From: Drosophila pseudoobscura
Taxonomy: Eukaryota > Arthropoda > Insecta > Diptera > Drosophilidae
Assembly (NCBI RefSeq): GCF_009870125.1
Contig: NC_046683.1
Location: 51,785,869 to 51,849,868 of the forward strand
DNA: 64,000 bases
Reading direction: 5' to 3'
Part shown: positions 46,901 to 59,328 of the stretch, in pieces
How positions within the stretch are numbered: position 1 is the stretch's first letter
How the letters are laid out: every line of letters starts with the position of its first letter
The notes under the pieces: model-generated
What the model saw: only the letters and a program-made list of their open reading frames with translations
What the model was told of the DNA's origin: nothing
Databases searched by the model: none
Program-made: the position numbers and the translations under genes

Positions 46901-49692
46901 AAGTCTCTTTATAAAGAATACTAATTTAGTTTTCTTTTATACATTTTTTTCAAATTATGACGATTGTGTACTCCAAATTACTACCTAGACTCGGGATGAA
47001 TAGTTTAAATCATTAGGTTTGAGAGAAAAAATATAACCGACTATAAAAGAGGACCGTGTATCTCCCTTATGTTTCAATTGTTCATTAGAAAGGAACAGCA
47101 GCCAACCATTCTGGCAGCCTACATCTCCACAAATCTCAACTAGAAGCATGCCCTAGAGATATACGAGGTTGAATGATTTGCTTTGCCCAGATTGATAGAT
47201 TGATTTTGACTTTGCGAAAGATATATCGTAAAGTGTACAAGTATGCGTGTGTGTATGCACGTACATATGTACATATATGTGTGAGTCGAACCTTGGCCAC
47301 CCTTTGGCATTCGGCATTCCACACACATCAAAAGCCGCAAAAGCGAAAGTGACTTTGGGCGTCCCTCCCCTCCCGTCCCCGCCCCATTGCCTCGCTTCGC
47401 TTCCTTTCGTCCGTTTGTTGCCGCTGTCCTGCCACGCAATCAGCGGCCACTGGGACTGGGACGCAGGTCCTGCGCTTGCGCACGGAGTGTGCCACTCTAC
47501 GGATTTCTCTCTGGCTCTCCAGCTGTCGTATATATGCATGTGTGTGTGTGTGTGTGTAGTATCTGTGTGTGGCTGTGTGTGCATTCAGAATCGCCGGTTG
47601 AACGAACCAAGCGAACAAAAACACTCCGACAGCAACAGTCGGAGCCCCAATCATTCGAAACCCATTGGTCGGGAGCTGCGTGGGTGCCGAGTCTCAGAAC
47701 GGATCTCCCAGTTCGGGGCCATTTTCGGGTCGGAAATGGCACTGGGCCGCCACCGGTCTGGCCGTAGTCGTAGCTATAGTCGTGGTCGTGGTCAAGGTTT
47801 CGCTATTGACTTTCACTTTCACACATGTCGGCACATGTCCACTGTGACGTTGCCGGCACTTTCGCTTTCCGTGGCACGCACACACACCCCCAACGAGCCC
47901 CACGCCTCTGCACAGTTACAGTTAAACACCCGTTTGTAGGCGCATGTCTCTCTCGGTGCATGGCCTGAAACGTAAACAAACCGCAATGGCATTCGAAATT
48001 TTAGAAATGATAATGGATTTGTGTGGTGTAGGGGAGGCAGGACGTAGGCACATCGACACCCGCCCCCTGCATTAGGTATTCCAGTAAAATAATAATTATG
48101 AAATTTAAACTCCAACCTTGCGGAACCCTCCCCGAAAAGTATTGTATGTCCTGTCCTGATGAAATGTCGGTTATGATTGATATACGCCCCTGTCGGCCCA
48201 TATGCCACACTTACCCACTGACGCCCCCGATTGCCCCTGAATGTGGAATGCAATTAATATTTCTGATGAAAATCAAATTGAAATTATGCGTGGACTCAAA
48301 AATGAGATCGAAAACGGAGGACAAATATAATGGGTCTGTGCCGCAGGGTAACCAACCATCCCCCATCTATAGAGTGCTGATCTCTGTTGGTTTTCGGTTG
48401 AATGTGGGGGAGGAATATGCCGAAGGGAGGGGGGTAATGTGTGCGACAAATTGCTCTATTGGTTCCAGGGAGAAGTTACGTGAGACTATGAGCAGTTTCT
48501 TTTGATGTGGATGGATTAGGGAACAAAGTTTCGTTGAACTGATTCGTATTTGGAATCACTATTTAGACTTCAGTTTGAAATCCTGAATTAGAACATACAT
48601 ATGCATCAGTACACACTTATCGATATTCAAGAGAAACTTCGAGAGTAACTTTCGTTATACCAAAATGTTAATACATAGTTTGGGAAATACGAAACAATTT
48701 CGTCGAAATTCATTCACCTCGTGCCCTCTTAATCATGGCTTCAGGGACACAAAAATATACAAAATCCTTCGCCCTAAGCCGTACACCAAACAACACAAAA
48801 AAAGGGAAAAAACATTTCCAGTTTCTATGGGGCCGCGCTCATTAGTAAGAAATCTCATTAGAAACCAATGAACGCGCACAGAAAAAATAAACACACACAC
48901 TTACACACACTCGCACATGTAGAGAAGAGGGCTGGAGGGCTGGAGGGCAAGGGTGAGGGAAGGAAAAGGCCCTCTAATGAGAATTGGGGGCGAAATGAAA
49001 ATCGTTCACCAGTTTCGATATTTTTCTACCATCATTTTCACTTTCACATCTCCGGCGCATGGGCACCATGGAATGGCATGGCATGATGTGAAAAATTAAT
49101 TTTACCCTCAATCCAAACCCAATAGCCCCCAAAATTACCCCTACCCTTCCATAACTCAAACCCCTTCCCCTCAGCAAGCGACATTTTTTTTCGAGCGGCT
49201 CGAGCCAACCGAAAAGCCGACCAACCCAAAACTATCTCTCCCTCTCTTTTGGGGGTACTAAAATTTTGTTTCTATCAAATATTATTTTCTACAATAAACT
49301 AAAATGAGACTGTGTGTGTGTGTTTGTATCTGTGTGTGTGTGTGAGTATTCCACCCCCTAAGCTCTATTGTGTGGGTCTGTGTACATGTGTCTGCGTAAG
49401 GCATGATAAAATAAAAATACGAAAAATATGAAAAAAAAACGAGAAAAATTAATAATGAAACTCAAACACAGAGAGACAAGGACAAATGCTATATACATAA
49501 GCCATGGCCATACATACATCTACATATGTGTGTGTGGGTGTGTGTTCATAGAAATGAGTGTAGGGCTGGGGATGCCTGCTTATAATAATCATTTTGATAA
49601 TAAGGCAAGTGTACGAGTAGTTGTACAAAAGTTTTCTTCTTCGTTCTCTCTAATGAGATCCCCATCATCATCATCATTGGACATTCCTCATT

Positions 49693-49731
<39 letters not shown>
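49693..49731. repeat. (ATC)n trinucleotide repeat
   Basis: About thirteen perfect ATC/CAT units. It reads as poly-His in one frame, but that frame has no other coding support. Confidence 0.9.
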
Positions 49732-49982
49732 GGCATTAGCATCATCCTCATACCCATACTTCCCCTCATCATAATGATGAAGTTTTATCTAGACCCTGTC
49801 ACAGTCACCCCCATAAGTATGCAGGCAAAAACATTTTGGCAAGAAATCTATCTACAGAAGTTTTCACCAAAAAAAAAAAATAAAAGAAAAGAAAAGCAGA
49901 AAAATTCCATAAATTTTTTGCTTAGGTCTTCCTTCCTCTCTCTTACACACACACAACTGCACATGCTTATTGGAAGGGGGGC

Positions 49983-49994
49983 GGGGGGGGGGGG
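49983..49994. repeat. Poly-G tract
   Basis: A dozen consecutive G residues, preceded by GGGGGGC; potentially quadruplex-forming. Confidence 0.85.
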
Positions 49995-52128
49995 AGGGTA
50001 GAGAAGTTTGCAATTTTATCAGAAACACAGACATACACACACGAACACACACACAAATAGAAATACTAGCCCTCCTCCCAAACTTCTCTCCTTTGGCGAC
50101 CCCCCAAGCGACTTTATGAAACCATCAAATTATTTTCTTTTCCATTTCTGACACTCAAAAGAAAACGGCAAACACAGTGCGAAAGAGAGAGAAGGAAAGT
50201 AAGGATGTTCGGCGGGTGGGAGAGTGCGGGCGGGGCGGGGGTGGGTGTGGGTGTGGGAGGGTGAAAGCCAGCGAAGAAATGAAGGGAAAGCAAAAAGGGA
50301 GAAAAAAATTATTATTTTCCAGTTACACTCTTCGCATGGGTCTCCATGGTGGCCCTGGCACATCCTTTACATTACATTTTCCTCCTCAAAGTTTTTGCCA
50401 TAAGTCCCCCGCTCTGCCACCCTTCTCCCCCTCATCCTTTTCCTGTTCTTTCTTAACCCAAAATGCCTGCGGGTTACATTTTGCCCAGACCGTGTGTGTT
50501 TTTACCGGGTATTTGCAAGGAATTTTGTGTTCCTTAATATGTATGCCAGTGCATATTATATATTCCCGATCAGCATGAGCTTCAGATCGATTATATGTAC
50601 AGATAATATCTATATATTTCCTATAATCTATAACAATCAGCTAATTTTTGCCTCTAGACTGTTGAAAACCTTACCCTTACCCAGCCCGAGAGGATTGGCT
50701 ATAAAGTTCCTGAATAGAGGGTATCTCACAGTCGGAATACCGCTCTTAGTTGTTTTTATGTGTTCGCTGGTGTGTGTGCAGCTACTCCGTCTTATTCGAG
50801 TACGAAATTTTTATGAGAAAATGCCTGGCAGCTCAGGGCCTCTGCTATTGTGGGTGGGTGTGGGTGACTGTGAGTGTGTGTGTTGGCCCGGCCCAAAACG
50901 GGCTGTATATCAAAATATTTAAAAGCAAATATAATATTGGGGGAGTTAAGCGCTGGGCGGCTGTATGAGTATATTTACGTGGGAGGATTACGGGCAAAAG
51001 GCGTAATAGGAAAACACTTAAGCAGCCCCCAGCCACCAGCCCACTCCAACGCCTCTCCAGCGAAATATGAAAATGTAAAAAAATTATATACATCTATTTT
51101 GTATAGTCAGATGTAGATACATACATATGTACTTGCATATTGTATAGTACATATATTAATAATGAGCCGCAGCGCCAGCGCAAAGAGAAAATGAGAAAAA
51201 AAAAGGAAAAAAATGGTGTCTGTGTGTAGAATTTATTGATTTTCAGCGAATAAATATTGCTGGAAGAGCACATGGCAAGTGACTTAATATCAGTCTGCTT
51301 TGATATTACCATATACGCAGGCACACAGACATAAATATACATATAGTATGTATATTCATCTGTGTGTATGTACGTATATAGGGAGATATATCTTTATATT
51401 GAAATTGATTTGGCCTGCTGTCGCTGCTATCGTTGAAATTTTTATATTTTTATTGTCAGTCGCAGTCGCATTAAAAATACTTAATCTCCGACGGCACAGT
51501 TATTGCCCTCACACCGCCATAAAAATGGTGGGTGCACTGGGTGTGGGTGTACGTTTGTATATGTGCATACATATGTATATGGGGCAGTCCAGTACTTTAA
51601 TCATGTCCATATCGAAAAATTTTACTTTATCGCTATCCCTAGCGTATACACATACATATTATTATTATTTTTCTGTTCTGTTCTGTGCTTTATTAGCACC
51701 CGTAAGGGGACCTCATGGCGTATGCTCAATGTGTGATAAAAACCCGCGAGAGAGAGAACGAGAGAGGGAGCTAATGAGACTTTTTAATAAATTGCCCCAT
51801 TTCGCCTTTGCCTGGGCCCCGTTTTTAGTACAATTTTCATTATTAATAAAACTTTATGACATCTATATCTGAGTTCGTTGGTTGGTTCCGTTGTGCAGTT
51901 TTGTTTCATAAAAAAAGGGGCGGACCCACACACACAATTTATTATTCCAATTAAATTTAGCAACTTCGTTTGCTATTGTCCTGGATATACGTATATATTT
52001 GTTTACGTATGTTTTGTGTGTAGGTGCGGTTGTGTGTGCGTCATGATATCTATCAAAAGTTGGCTTCCATTTTGGACTATGGTCTTTGTAAAACCGTAAA
52101 TTGTAGGACCTACTACCCATATATAGTG

Positions 52129-52152
52129 GATAGATAGATAGATAGATAGATA
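52129..52152. repeat. (GATA)n tetranucleotide repeat
   Basis: Six consecutive GATA units. Confidence 0.9.
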
Positions 52153-53559
52153 AGGAAGGATCAGGTTTATCATAGGAGATTTCATCTATACAGGTTAGGG
52201 AGCTTATTCTCCTTATTCCGAGGGAACTGAGGGAATTTACAAAGTATTGAAGTGCTTCCCATTCTGTTGGTAGTTAAAAAACTGATCTTATTCTATTAAA
52301 TAAAAGATTTAATTCCATTTCAACGACCCATGTGCATCACATCGAAGCTATAGGCGACAATAAAACATTTCCCGTATCATGGGTGAGAATATAAGATCTC
52401 ATATGAGAGCTGATTCGACCCCAGAAAAAACACTTGTCGCATATTAGCTCCCTGCGACACAGTTTTGAACGGGATATTCTTGAGATTTGATTGAAATTCT
52501 ACGGCTTTACAATACCCCTGCATGTACATACTTACATCTTTCCAATTTAATTCAATCATTCAGCGGTTATTAAGGTGAGACACTCTTGAAAGACGAATAT
52601 TGAGAAATTGACACTGAATAACATAACACAACGTATAAAAAATGTATAAAAAAAGTACATGCATCTGATGAGGTTGGTGTAAGGGGAGCTTTTTTATTGT
52701 ATTATTTGATATGTATATTGAGTATTTGGTAGATATATGTATATATATAAAATGCAATCCGTCAATTTCCAAAGTTGCGTCCCAACCAAACTCTTGCAAA
52801 TCTGGATAGTAACGTGGATTGCAAAACATCTAAATGGTATACGATTTTGATAAGCATTCCAAAGCATTAAGCAATATAATTTGATGAATTTGCCAATTTT
52901 AATTTCATTTTATTTCGTGTGTGTTCTTTTATATCTATTTTTTGTAAGCCAATTTATGGAATTTCGTTAGAGTTTCTTTAATGGGGCGGGCCAATGCAAG
53001 CGGATAGAGCTATTTTGTTCTACAGTTCGGTTAGGGGTTTGCGATTATTTTGACTGGTTTGACAGACTGTTTGTGGTTGATATTGCTGGGGACTCACAAT
53101 GTCTCTGGCCAGAGAGAGCATCTTTAATCCTAAGTGTAAACGTGTGCCAGCGTAAACGCGCTTCGAACGGAAACGGAAACTCCACAGATAATGCATATTA
53201 ATGGCTAGTATTTTATTGATTTCGTTAACGATTAAAGCACTTTATTGGTATAGATATCGATTTAGGTTTTAGTTGTTTTTAGCACATAGTTTCTGGTTAA
53301 AAAAAAAATACAAAAATTAGCTTCCTTGCCACCACTATATTGTTTTCGTATTGTTATTGGCTTACAAATCCTTGGGTTTTGTCACTTTAACACTTTTGGA
53401 AACACTGAAATCGGCAGATTCTTATGAATAATGCTTTTCATTATGCTTCTCATTCTCATTCTGATACTGATTCTGATTCGGATTCTGGAAACTTACAGAA
53501 CTTGTACGGGGCGTTACACTTATTCGATCATGCCGACAAGTCTTAAACGACGTTGTGGT

Positions 53560-53860
53560 AGCCACGCGCGGCTACTTCTGCACCACGTACGCGTTTTCTG
53601 TAGACTGATTCGGGCTTTTCAGTTTTTCCGATTGCCAGCCTGCCCGCCAAAGGATGCACAGGCACCGTCGAGACACCCACACACATATGCACAACGCAGC
53701 GACAGAGAGAGCGTGTACTCGCGAAAGAGAGAGAGCCACAACCACCACCAGAGACACCACCCCCACCGCCAGCCGCAACGCTCTGTTGCTATTTTGTTTA
53801 CTTCTCGCTGCGGGGGCGTTCGTCGGAGAGAAAGAGAATAAGAGAAAGTAGAGGGGGCGA
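53560..53860 (-). promoter_or_regulatory. Candidate distal promoter of the zinc-finger gene
   Basis: A less A/T-rich island with clustered GAGAG words (53703-53735 and 53827-53850) in otherwise A/T-rich DNA. GAGA clusters mark many developmental promoters in flies, and the zinc-finger gene needs an upstream first exon. No TATA or Inr placement can be defended, and the island could equally be an enhancer. Open frames here are Arg/Thr/His-rich composition artefacts. Confidence 0.25.
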
Positions 53861-55430
53861 GTGCGGGGGTGTTTGCTCTTCTAGCCAAAACATGTGTTAA
53901 CCTTTTCCAGTGGCTAAAAAACTGGTTTAAGGTCCAACCAAAAGGGAAAAATGCATTCCAGATAAAACTGCCCTTAGAAAAGTATTGCCTGCTTTCGAGG
54001 GCATTTCTTAAAAATCTGAATGTCTTCAACTTTTGAATGAAAATGAAAGATTTTGTACTTAATACCATAATTATATGTATACAGCGCCCACTTGATGGAT
54101 TCTTAGGGAATTACACGCACACACATACTCGTATGAGGACAAAAATCCTACCCTTAGCTCGCAGGACATGCGTATTGGATGAAAAAAATGAAAAAAGAGA
54201 ACTGTTCCGTCACAAGCGGTTAGGGGAGTCCCATTTTTGGTTTTTGTTGTTTCTGCTGTTGCTAAAACAGTTTATCAACACGACCAAGTCTCTGATAAAA
54301 CAATCATCGTTTATGGTGCAACACGCTCCCCTCCCCCGCGTATCCCAGCAGCATAATTGAGAGATAGTCCAGTGACCAGAGCAGTTACGGAACAGAAACC
54401 GGACTGGGGGTAGCGGTGGCGGTGGCTGTGGCTCTCGAGTGGTATGGCGTGTGGAGTGTAGTGGAGTGGAGTGTGGACATGTTTCGTAACCGCATGATTA
54501 GAAATCGACTAAAGTCGATGACAAAATGTCCTGGTGGGGGGTGCCGGTGCCCAGGAGTAGGAGGACTGACGGTAGGAGGCGGGTAAAACTAGGTTAAACT
54601 CAAACCCAAACCATTCAAATTATTGTTTGAGCTGATTTTTTAGTTGGTTTATGACAAACAATCTCAATGCAAAGGCGGAACCTGCGTGCGGCTCCGTAAC
54701 TGCCGCCTGCCCCTTAAACGGCTTCTCTCCCCCACCGAAATGGTGGCACGCAGCGGAAATGAGAAGGCATAGTTTTAGCATTTTCCTTTAAATTACAAAC
54801 AAAAAAATAATAAAAAACAGCGCAGCAAGGATAGACCGATCAGGTCGAAACAAGGAATGCCCTGCAAGTAGATATTAGAAGAAGGCTGGGCCACAAAAAT
54901 TAACCATTATTCTTGTATAATTATTTTAGTGAGTTCTGATTTAGATAATTAATCCCGTCATGACTTCTTTTCAAATGTACTTAAGTTTTGTACTTATTTG
55001 AACACATTCATAAATAAATAAATATAAAATAAATCCCAGCTAGTTCCCATCCGTTAAATAAGCTCGAAGTCAAAAGTTACAAATTAATAGTTTACTCTAC
55101 ATAGAACAGTCAATAATTTGTAAACTTAAGGACTAATGAAAGTGGAAGTGAATGAAAGTGGCAAAGCTTTGTTGTTTCCAAAGGTCATATGACCCCAAAT
55201 ATTGGCAGAGTATTTCACAAGAAAAGACGAATGAGAAATCAAATATGCGTTTAGCACGATATATTCAAATTTGTGTACGTTTCCACCGAACGAGGCGGGG
55301 GTTACATCGGACAGAGGGAGTAAATCGGGGCTTTATTCCACTTTTTGTTGTATGCCACATTAACCCGAACAGAGTTTTTTCCGGGGAATTTTCAATAATA
55401 CTCGTACAATAGCAGGTTCCCCGACCCCGC

Positions 55431-58400
55431 TCATTTATCGCCCTTGCTGCTGGTAGAAATTTGGCGCTGTCGGTGCTGCAGTAGCTCCTGGTATTGCTCC
55501 ACGGAGCCATCTTCGTGCTTGGAGGCGAACGGTGGCTGCTGTTGGGCCGCCTTGGCTTGTGCATCATCGACGGCGTCTTTGCCAGAGGCAGCACGTTTCG
55601 TCTTCTTGATTTTGTCGCGCACGCGTTTCCCCAGTCGCGATGCGGCAAGTACTTGACTGACCTTGGAGCTCTTCAGATAGCGTGTGCGCCAGGACTGCAA
55701 ACCGAGATGGAGAAGAGTTTCAGCCAAGAGACGGACTTGCTTTAGTTTTATTTATTACCTCTGTGTCGGCTTCCTTCAACTTTTCCCGCTCATCTTCGCT
55801 GGTGTCTAGCAAGATGACATCGTTGTCCATTTCCTCGGGATTTGACAGATTTTCGGTCTTTACAGCCACGGCGGGTGGCTCGTCCTCCTTGGTCATTTCC
55901 TCAATCATATCAAGATCGCCTCCTATAGATATAACATCATCGTTTTGATCTTCATCATCCAGCATTGGCAGCTCTGCGGCAGCGGGAGGAGTTCTTGTAC
56001 TGGAAATCCCTTCATTGGGCATTTCTACATCGGCCGCAATCTGTTTTTCCGGCATAGGAAGCTGTGGAGCCTCTGCGGGTTTCTCCATCTCCTCTGGCTT
56101 CTCTGGCTCGATGGGTTTGACCGGCTCCACAGGGTCATCTCGCACCTCACCTTCCTCCGGCTCGCTTTCCACAGCGGGTGGTGGCGGTGGTTCCTCTACA
56201 GCTAGCTTCGGTGTCTCCTTGGGCTTCTGCTTGGGAGCCTCGTCATCGGTGCTGTCGCTGATCAGCAACGTTTCGGTCTCCGTTGGAATGGGTATCACAT
56301 CAGGCGAGGCCGAACGTGACCTGTTCTGCTCCTTCTTACCAGCATCTTCTGCGGCGACTGAAGCTGAGGACACAGCTACAACAGTTTTCTCTGGCGACTT
56401 TGTTGGATGGCGATAGTTTCGCTTGATTTTGATCTTCTGGCGGGGCGCTTTTTCCTTGCTGCTGCGCTCTGGAGCTGTCTGTGGTGGATCCTTTCTGGCT
56501 GATTGTTCACTAAACTTCCGCTTTTCAGGCACGGTGCTTCTGCTGCTGCGCTTCTCCGGCGCGGTGCTATTGCCGCTGCGCTTTTCTGGCACGGCACTCT
56601 TGCTGAAGTGCTTCTCCTTTCCCTTTTCCTTACTGTTGTATGGCTGGCTCTCCTCTTTGTCGTCATCATCAGATTTGACCTCGATCTTGGTGATGGGTTC
56701 CATGGCCAGCTGCGAGCGTATTGCTCGTGCTCTCGCTTGAAGCTCCAGCAGTTCCAGGACGCTAATTTGTCCACTAGCTAAGGATACAGGAGTGATTGAA
56801 TTAGCTATCTATATACGTACGAGTAGTAGTCATTGAAAGAGTAGTCATGGAACCACTCTAGCATTTGTTTTTCATTCCACTTACACGCCTTGCTTTCGTT
56901 TCCATTGTTTATTTGTTTCGCTTTAAGTTTCTTCCTTTTGGCTAAAATTTAAGCAGAAGTAGACGGCACATTAATAAATTGTTAGATAAGTTTAATTAAA
57001 ATTTAACTGCACGCCACATAATGGAGAAGCCTTTGGTACTGGATAGCCAGGAGACTGTCGAGGGCGAGGACGAGCATCTGGACGATGAGAATCAATTGGA
57101 AAAGTTCACGGTGCGTCTGAATGGTCAGCACGATCTGGAACAGAGGCTGCGCGACTTCAAGGCGGCCTGTGAGGCGCACGAGAAGCATGCCAGGCGACGA
57201 AAACGTCGCCGCTACTACCACATGGGTCTGGTGGCCAAGCTGGTGGCCGAGACCACGCCCGACGAGCTGCGACGTATGCTGGAAAACGGCACCTACACCT
57301 TTCACGTGGACGCCGTGTCCAACAAGCCCGACGAGCTCAATGCCATCCTGGAGACGCTGAACCTGGCCATTGCGGGTTACATCGAAGATCGTGAGCTGCG
57401 CCTGGCCACCGGGCTGGCCCTGGAGATCAATGGCGAGTGCTGCCGCGTCGGCAGGCTCCGAAACAACTGTGCTGTGATGCTGGCACGGGGTGCCGTCGTA
57501 ACTCTGACCACGGACGAGGACTACCGCTATGGGGGCTACAAGGAGATCATATTCGTGATTAATCTGCAAGCGTATCTGAAATCGGTCAAGATCAACGACA
57601 TTCTGCTGATTGGACGAGAGGTGCGGTGCCGTGTGGTGAAGACGCTGCGCGAGGCCCTGACTGTGCTGATTATCGATGCGGGTCTGCTGACGGGATACGA
57701 CTTTATAGAGCTGCCGCGGCAATGCCATGCTCTGGATCCTGCTGTGTACCCAGACCTTTACATGAACGACCTGAAGATTGCCGCCGAACTGAAGGCTAAC
57801 TATGTGGTGCTACCGAAAATACGCTGCAAGAACTTCCTCAAGGCCGTCCGGCATACAATCAAAGACGAGTTTGACCTAAAGCTGATTGGGATGATTGATT
57901 TTGAATACGTGCGGACTAATATGCTTGATCTGCTGGGCATCATCAAGCTGTTGGACTACATCTGGATACCGGACATGTTCAATGTAAGCTGCTGTGTCTA
58001 CAACTACATCATGGAGGATGTTCTTTCCATTGCCCACTGCCAGAAGACGCCGGTGATTGGCACGGTTCCCCTCGAGCGTTGCAGCGACTTTAAGCGCTTC
58101 GAGTTGCACGAGTTCCTTTGGAAGATCGATTCCATCCACATCCAGAAGAGCCCGTGGTGCAACAAATATCCGCTAATTGTCAAGAAGCTGATGCCTATAC
58201 GTGACTATCGCGTCGGCGTCGTTCAGAACAAGATGACAGTGAAGAATATTCTAACCTCGTACCAGACCATTGTGAACTTCATCATACGGACGATCAGCTC
58301 TATCGAGTGCCAGGCGATTTTCATCTACACCAAGTGTGAGAATGCCAGCATCGCCTTGTCCCGCACTGAGATCTATTGCCCCGTCTTCCTGATGATGCCG

Positions 58401-59328
58401 CTTCTCGATGATGACGACGAGGCCACCATCAAGTGCAAGTTTGATCTGGCTCGGGCCTTGCATCTTCGCCGAAACATGCATCCCGTTCTCTACACCAAGG
58501 ATCTGAACGAGTGCAACTACAGTCCGATCGAGTTTGGTGTGGACTACATACGACGCAAGGGCTGCCTCGAGGTGGGTGACTTTGTCCTCACCCTGGAGGT
58601 GGGCAAGGAGGACGCGGAGAATGTGGTCATTGGCATTGATGAAGATGTGTGCATACTACGGGCCTTCTACGTGTCTCCTTTGGTTGGTTGCGAGAAGTTC
58701 AAATATGGAACGTAAGGAGGCATGCGACTTTCCGGCGTGCAGTTGTACAGATATTACTCAAAATAAATGGTAACAGTATAGACGGTTTTGTAATTTACTC
58801 ACTTCGGCGGGCTTCCTGGCCTCCGATATCGCTGTCGGACGAAATTTCCTCCAGTGAAATGTGTTCTGCAAATAGAAAACGATAATCAATCGTATATAAA
58901 TGTATATGTGGGCATGTGTATACCTTCTTTGCGCTCCACATCCGAGTCCTCAGAGCTCTCCGTGTCAGTGGGACAACGCGTGCCATCGATTATGGACTTG
59001 AGTCGCTTGGTGGACAAACAGAGCAGCTCCTCCAGACAGAGTTCTTCAATCTCGTCCAGGGAGTTTTTCTGCGGTTTAAAAATGTCTATTACCCTTAAAT
59101 GAGTTAGTCTTTTATCCGTTAGTTTACCTTGAGAAACTCCGGGGCCAGATTCATGATAGTTTTCGGCTTAAGGGTGCCAAAAATCTGTTTCACCAGCTCC
59201 AGACGGTCATCGATGTAGTGGGAAATGGGGTGCAGCGAGCGATCCTCCTCAGTCTTTTCCTTTTTTATGCTAATCGGCTTGGGTATTTGGTCACCACCCT
59301 TGATCTTTTTCTTCAAGCTGCTGCTCAT
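55431..59328 (-). CDS. CAAP1-domain protein, 582 aa
   Basis: Six coding exons (59328-59128, 59068-58924, 58865-58803, 56941-56885, 56777-55759, 55694-55431) join in phase. Residues ~35-95 carry the CAAP1-type domain: HPISHYIDDRLELVKQIFGT, then EFLKKNSLDEIEELCLEELL and a KRLKSIIDG end. A second conserved piece, SVLELLELQARARAIRSQL (~161-179), resembles the C-terminal helix of vertebrate CAAP1. The remainder is Lys/Glu/Pro/Ser-rich and likely disordered and nuclear, with a ~10-residue PEKRS repeat near 217-250 and a basic C-terminal segment (LGKRVRDKIKKTKRA). Human CAAP1 is reported to modulate caspase activation; the fly role is unknown. Intron 3 (56942-58802) contains the pyruvate-kinase-like gene on the opposite strand. 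AATAAA follows ~95 bases after the stop. Confidence 0.85.
57021..58715 (+). CDS. Pyruvate-kinase-like protein, likely inactive, 564 aa
   Basis: Intronless gene inside intron 3 of the CAAP1-like gene, opposite strand. An acidic/basic N-terminal extension of ~85 residues precedes a pyruvate-kinase fold: LALEINGECCRVGRL (132-146) aligns with the VALDTKGPEIRTG region, ARGAVVTLTTD (155-165) begins the B domain, and LKLIGMIDFEYVRTN (286-300) takes the place of the ..KIEN..GV motif. Expected catalytic residues are missing: the KIEN Lys is Met and its Glu is Asp, the ARGD loop reads WIPDMFN (315-321), and the LSGETAKG loop reads HIQKSPWCN. So glycolytic activity is unlikely. D. melanogaster has several divergent pyruvate kinase paralogues, largely testis-expressed (CG12229 is a candidate orthologue). 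AATAAA at 58762-58767. Confidence 0.9.
   Translation: MEKPLVLDSQETVEGEDEHLDDENQLEKFTVRLNGQHDLEQRLRDFKAACEAHEKHARRRKRRRYYHMGLVAKLVAETTPDELRRMLENGTYTFHVDAVSNKPDELNAILETLNLAIAGYIEDRELRLATGLALEINGECCRVGRLRNNCAVMLARGAVVTLTTDEDYRYGGYKEIIFVINLQAYLKSVKINDILLIGREVRCRVVKTLREALTVLIIDAGLLTGYDFIELPRQCHALDPAVYPDLYMNDLKIAAELKANYVVLPKIRCKNFLKAVRHTIKDEFDLKLIGMIDFEYVRTNMLDLLGIIKLLDYIWIPDMFNVSCCVYNYIMEDVLSIAHCQKTPVIGTVPLERCSDFKRFELHEFLWKIDSIHIQKSPWCNKYPLIVKKLMPIRDYRVGVVQNKMTVKNILTSYQTIVNFIIRTISSIECQAIFIYTKCENASIALSRTEIYCPVFLMMPLLDDDDEATIKCKFDLARALHLRRNMHPVLYTKDLNECNYSPIEFGVDYIRRKGCLEVGDFVLTLEVGKEDAENVVIGIDEDVCILRAFYVSPLVGCEKFKYGT
58762..58767 (+). terminator. Polyadenylation signal of the nested gene
   Basis: AATAAA 47 bases after the pyruvate-kinase-like stop codon and only ~35 bases before the host gene's exon 3 boundary (58803), so the nested transcript may end within or beside that host exon. 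Confidence 0.55.

Larger units (their letters stand above)
42790..55430. other. Noncoding DNA upstream of the zinc-finger gene
   Basis: 12.6 kb without a supported coding region. Because the zinc-finger coding exon starts with a splice acceptor, part of this must be 5'UTR intron(s) of that gene (minus strand). Less A/T-rich islands near 47.3-47.9 kb and 53.5-53.9 kb are candidates for its first exon or promoter. Many microsatellites. The last ~100 bases (from 55332, AATAAA on the minus strand) are the 3'UTR of the CAAP1-like gene. Confidence 0.55.

Noticed and set aside
47247-47939. 230-codon open frame on the plus strand
   Set aside because: Runs of Cys/Val/Thr/His follow GT microsatellites, other frames are open too, and no start context or splice signals support coding. 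Better seen as a GC-richer noncoding island.
57003-57728. 241-codon minus-strand frame
   Set aside because: Antisense shadow of the pyruvate-kinase-like gene; Gln/His/Val-rich as expected for such a mirror.
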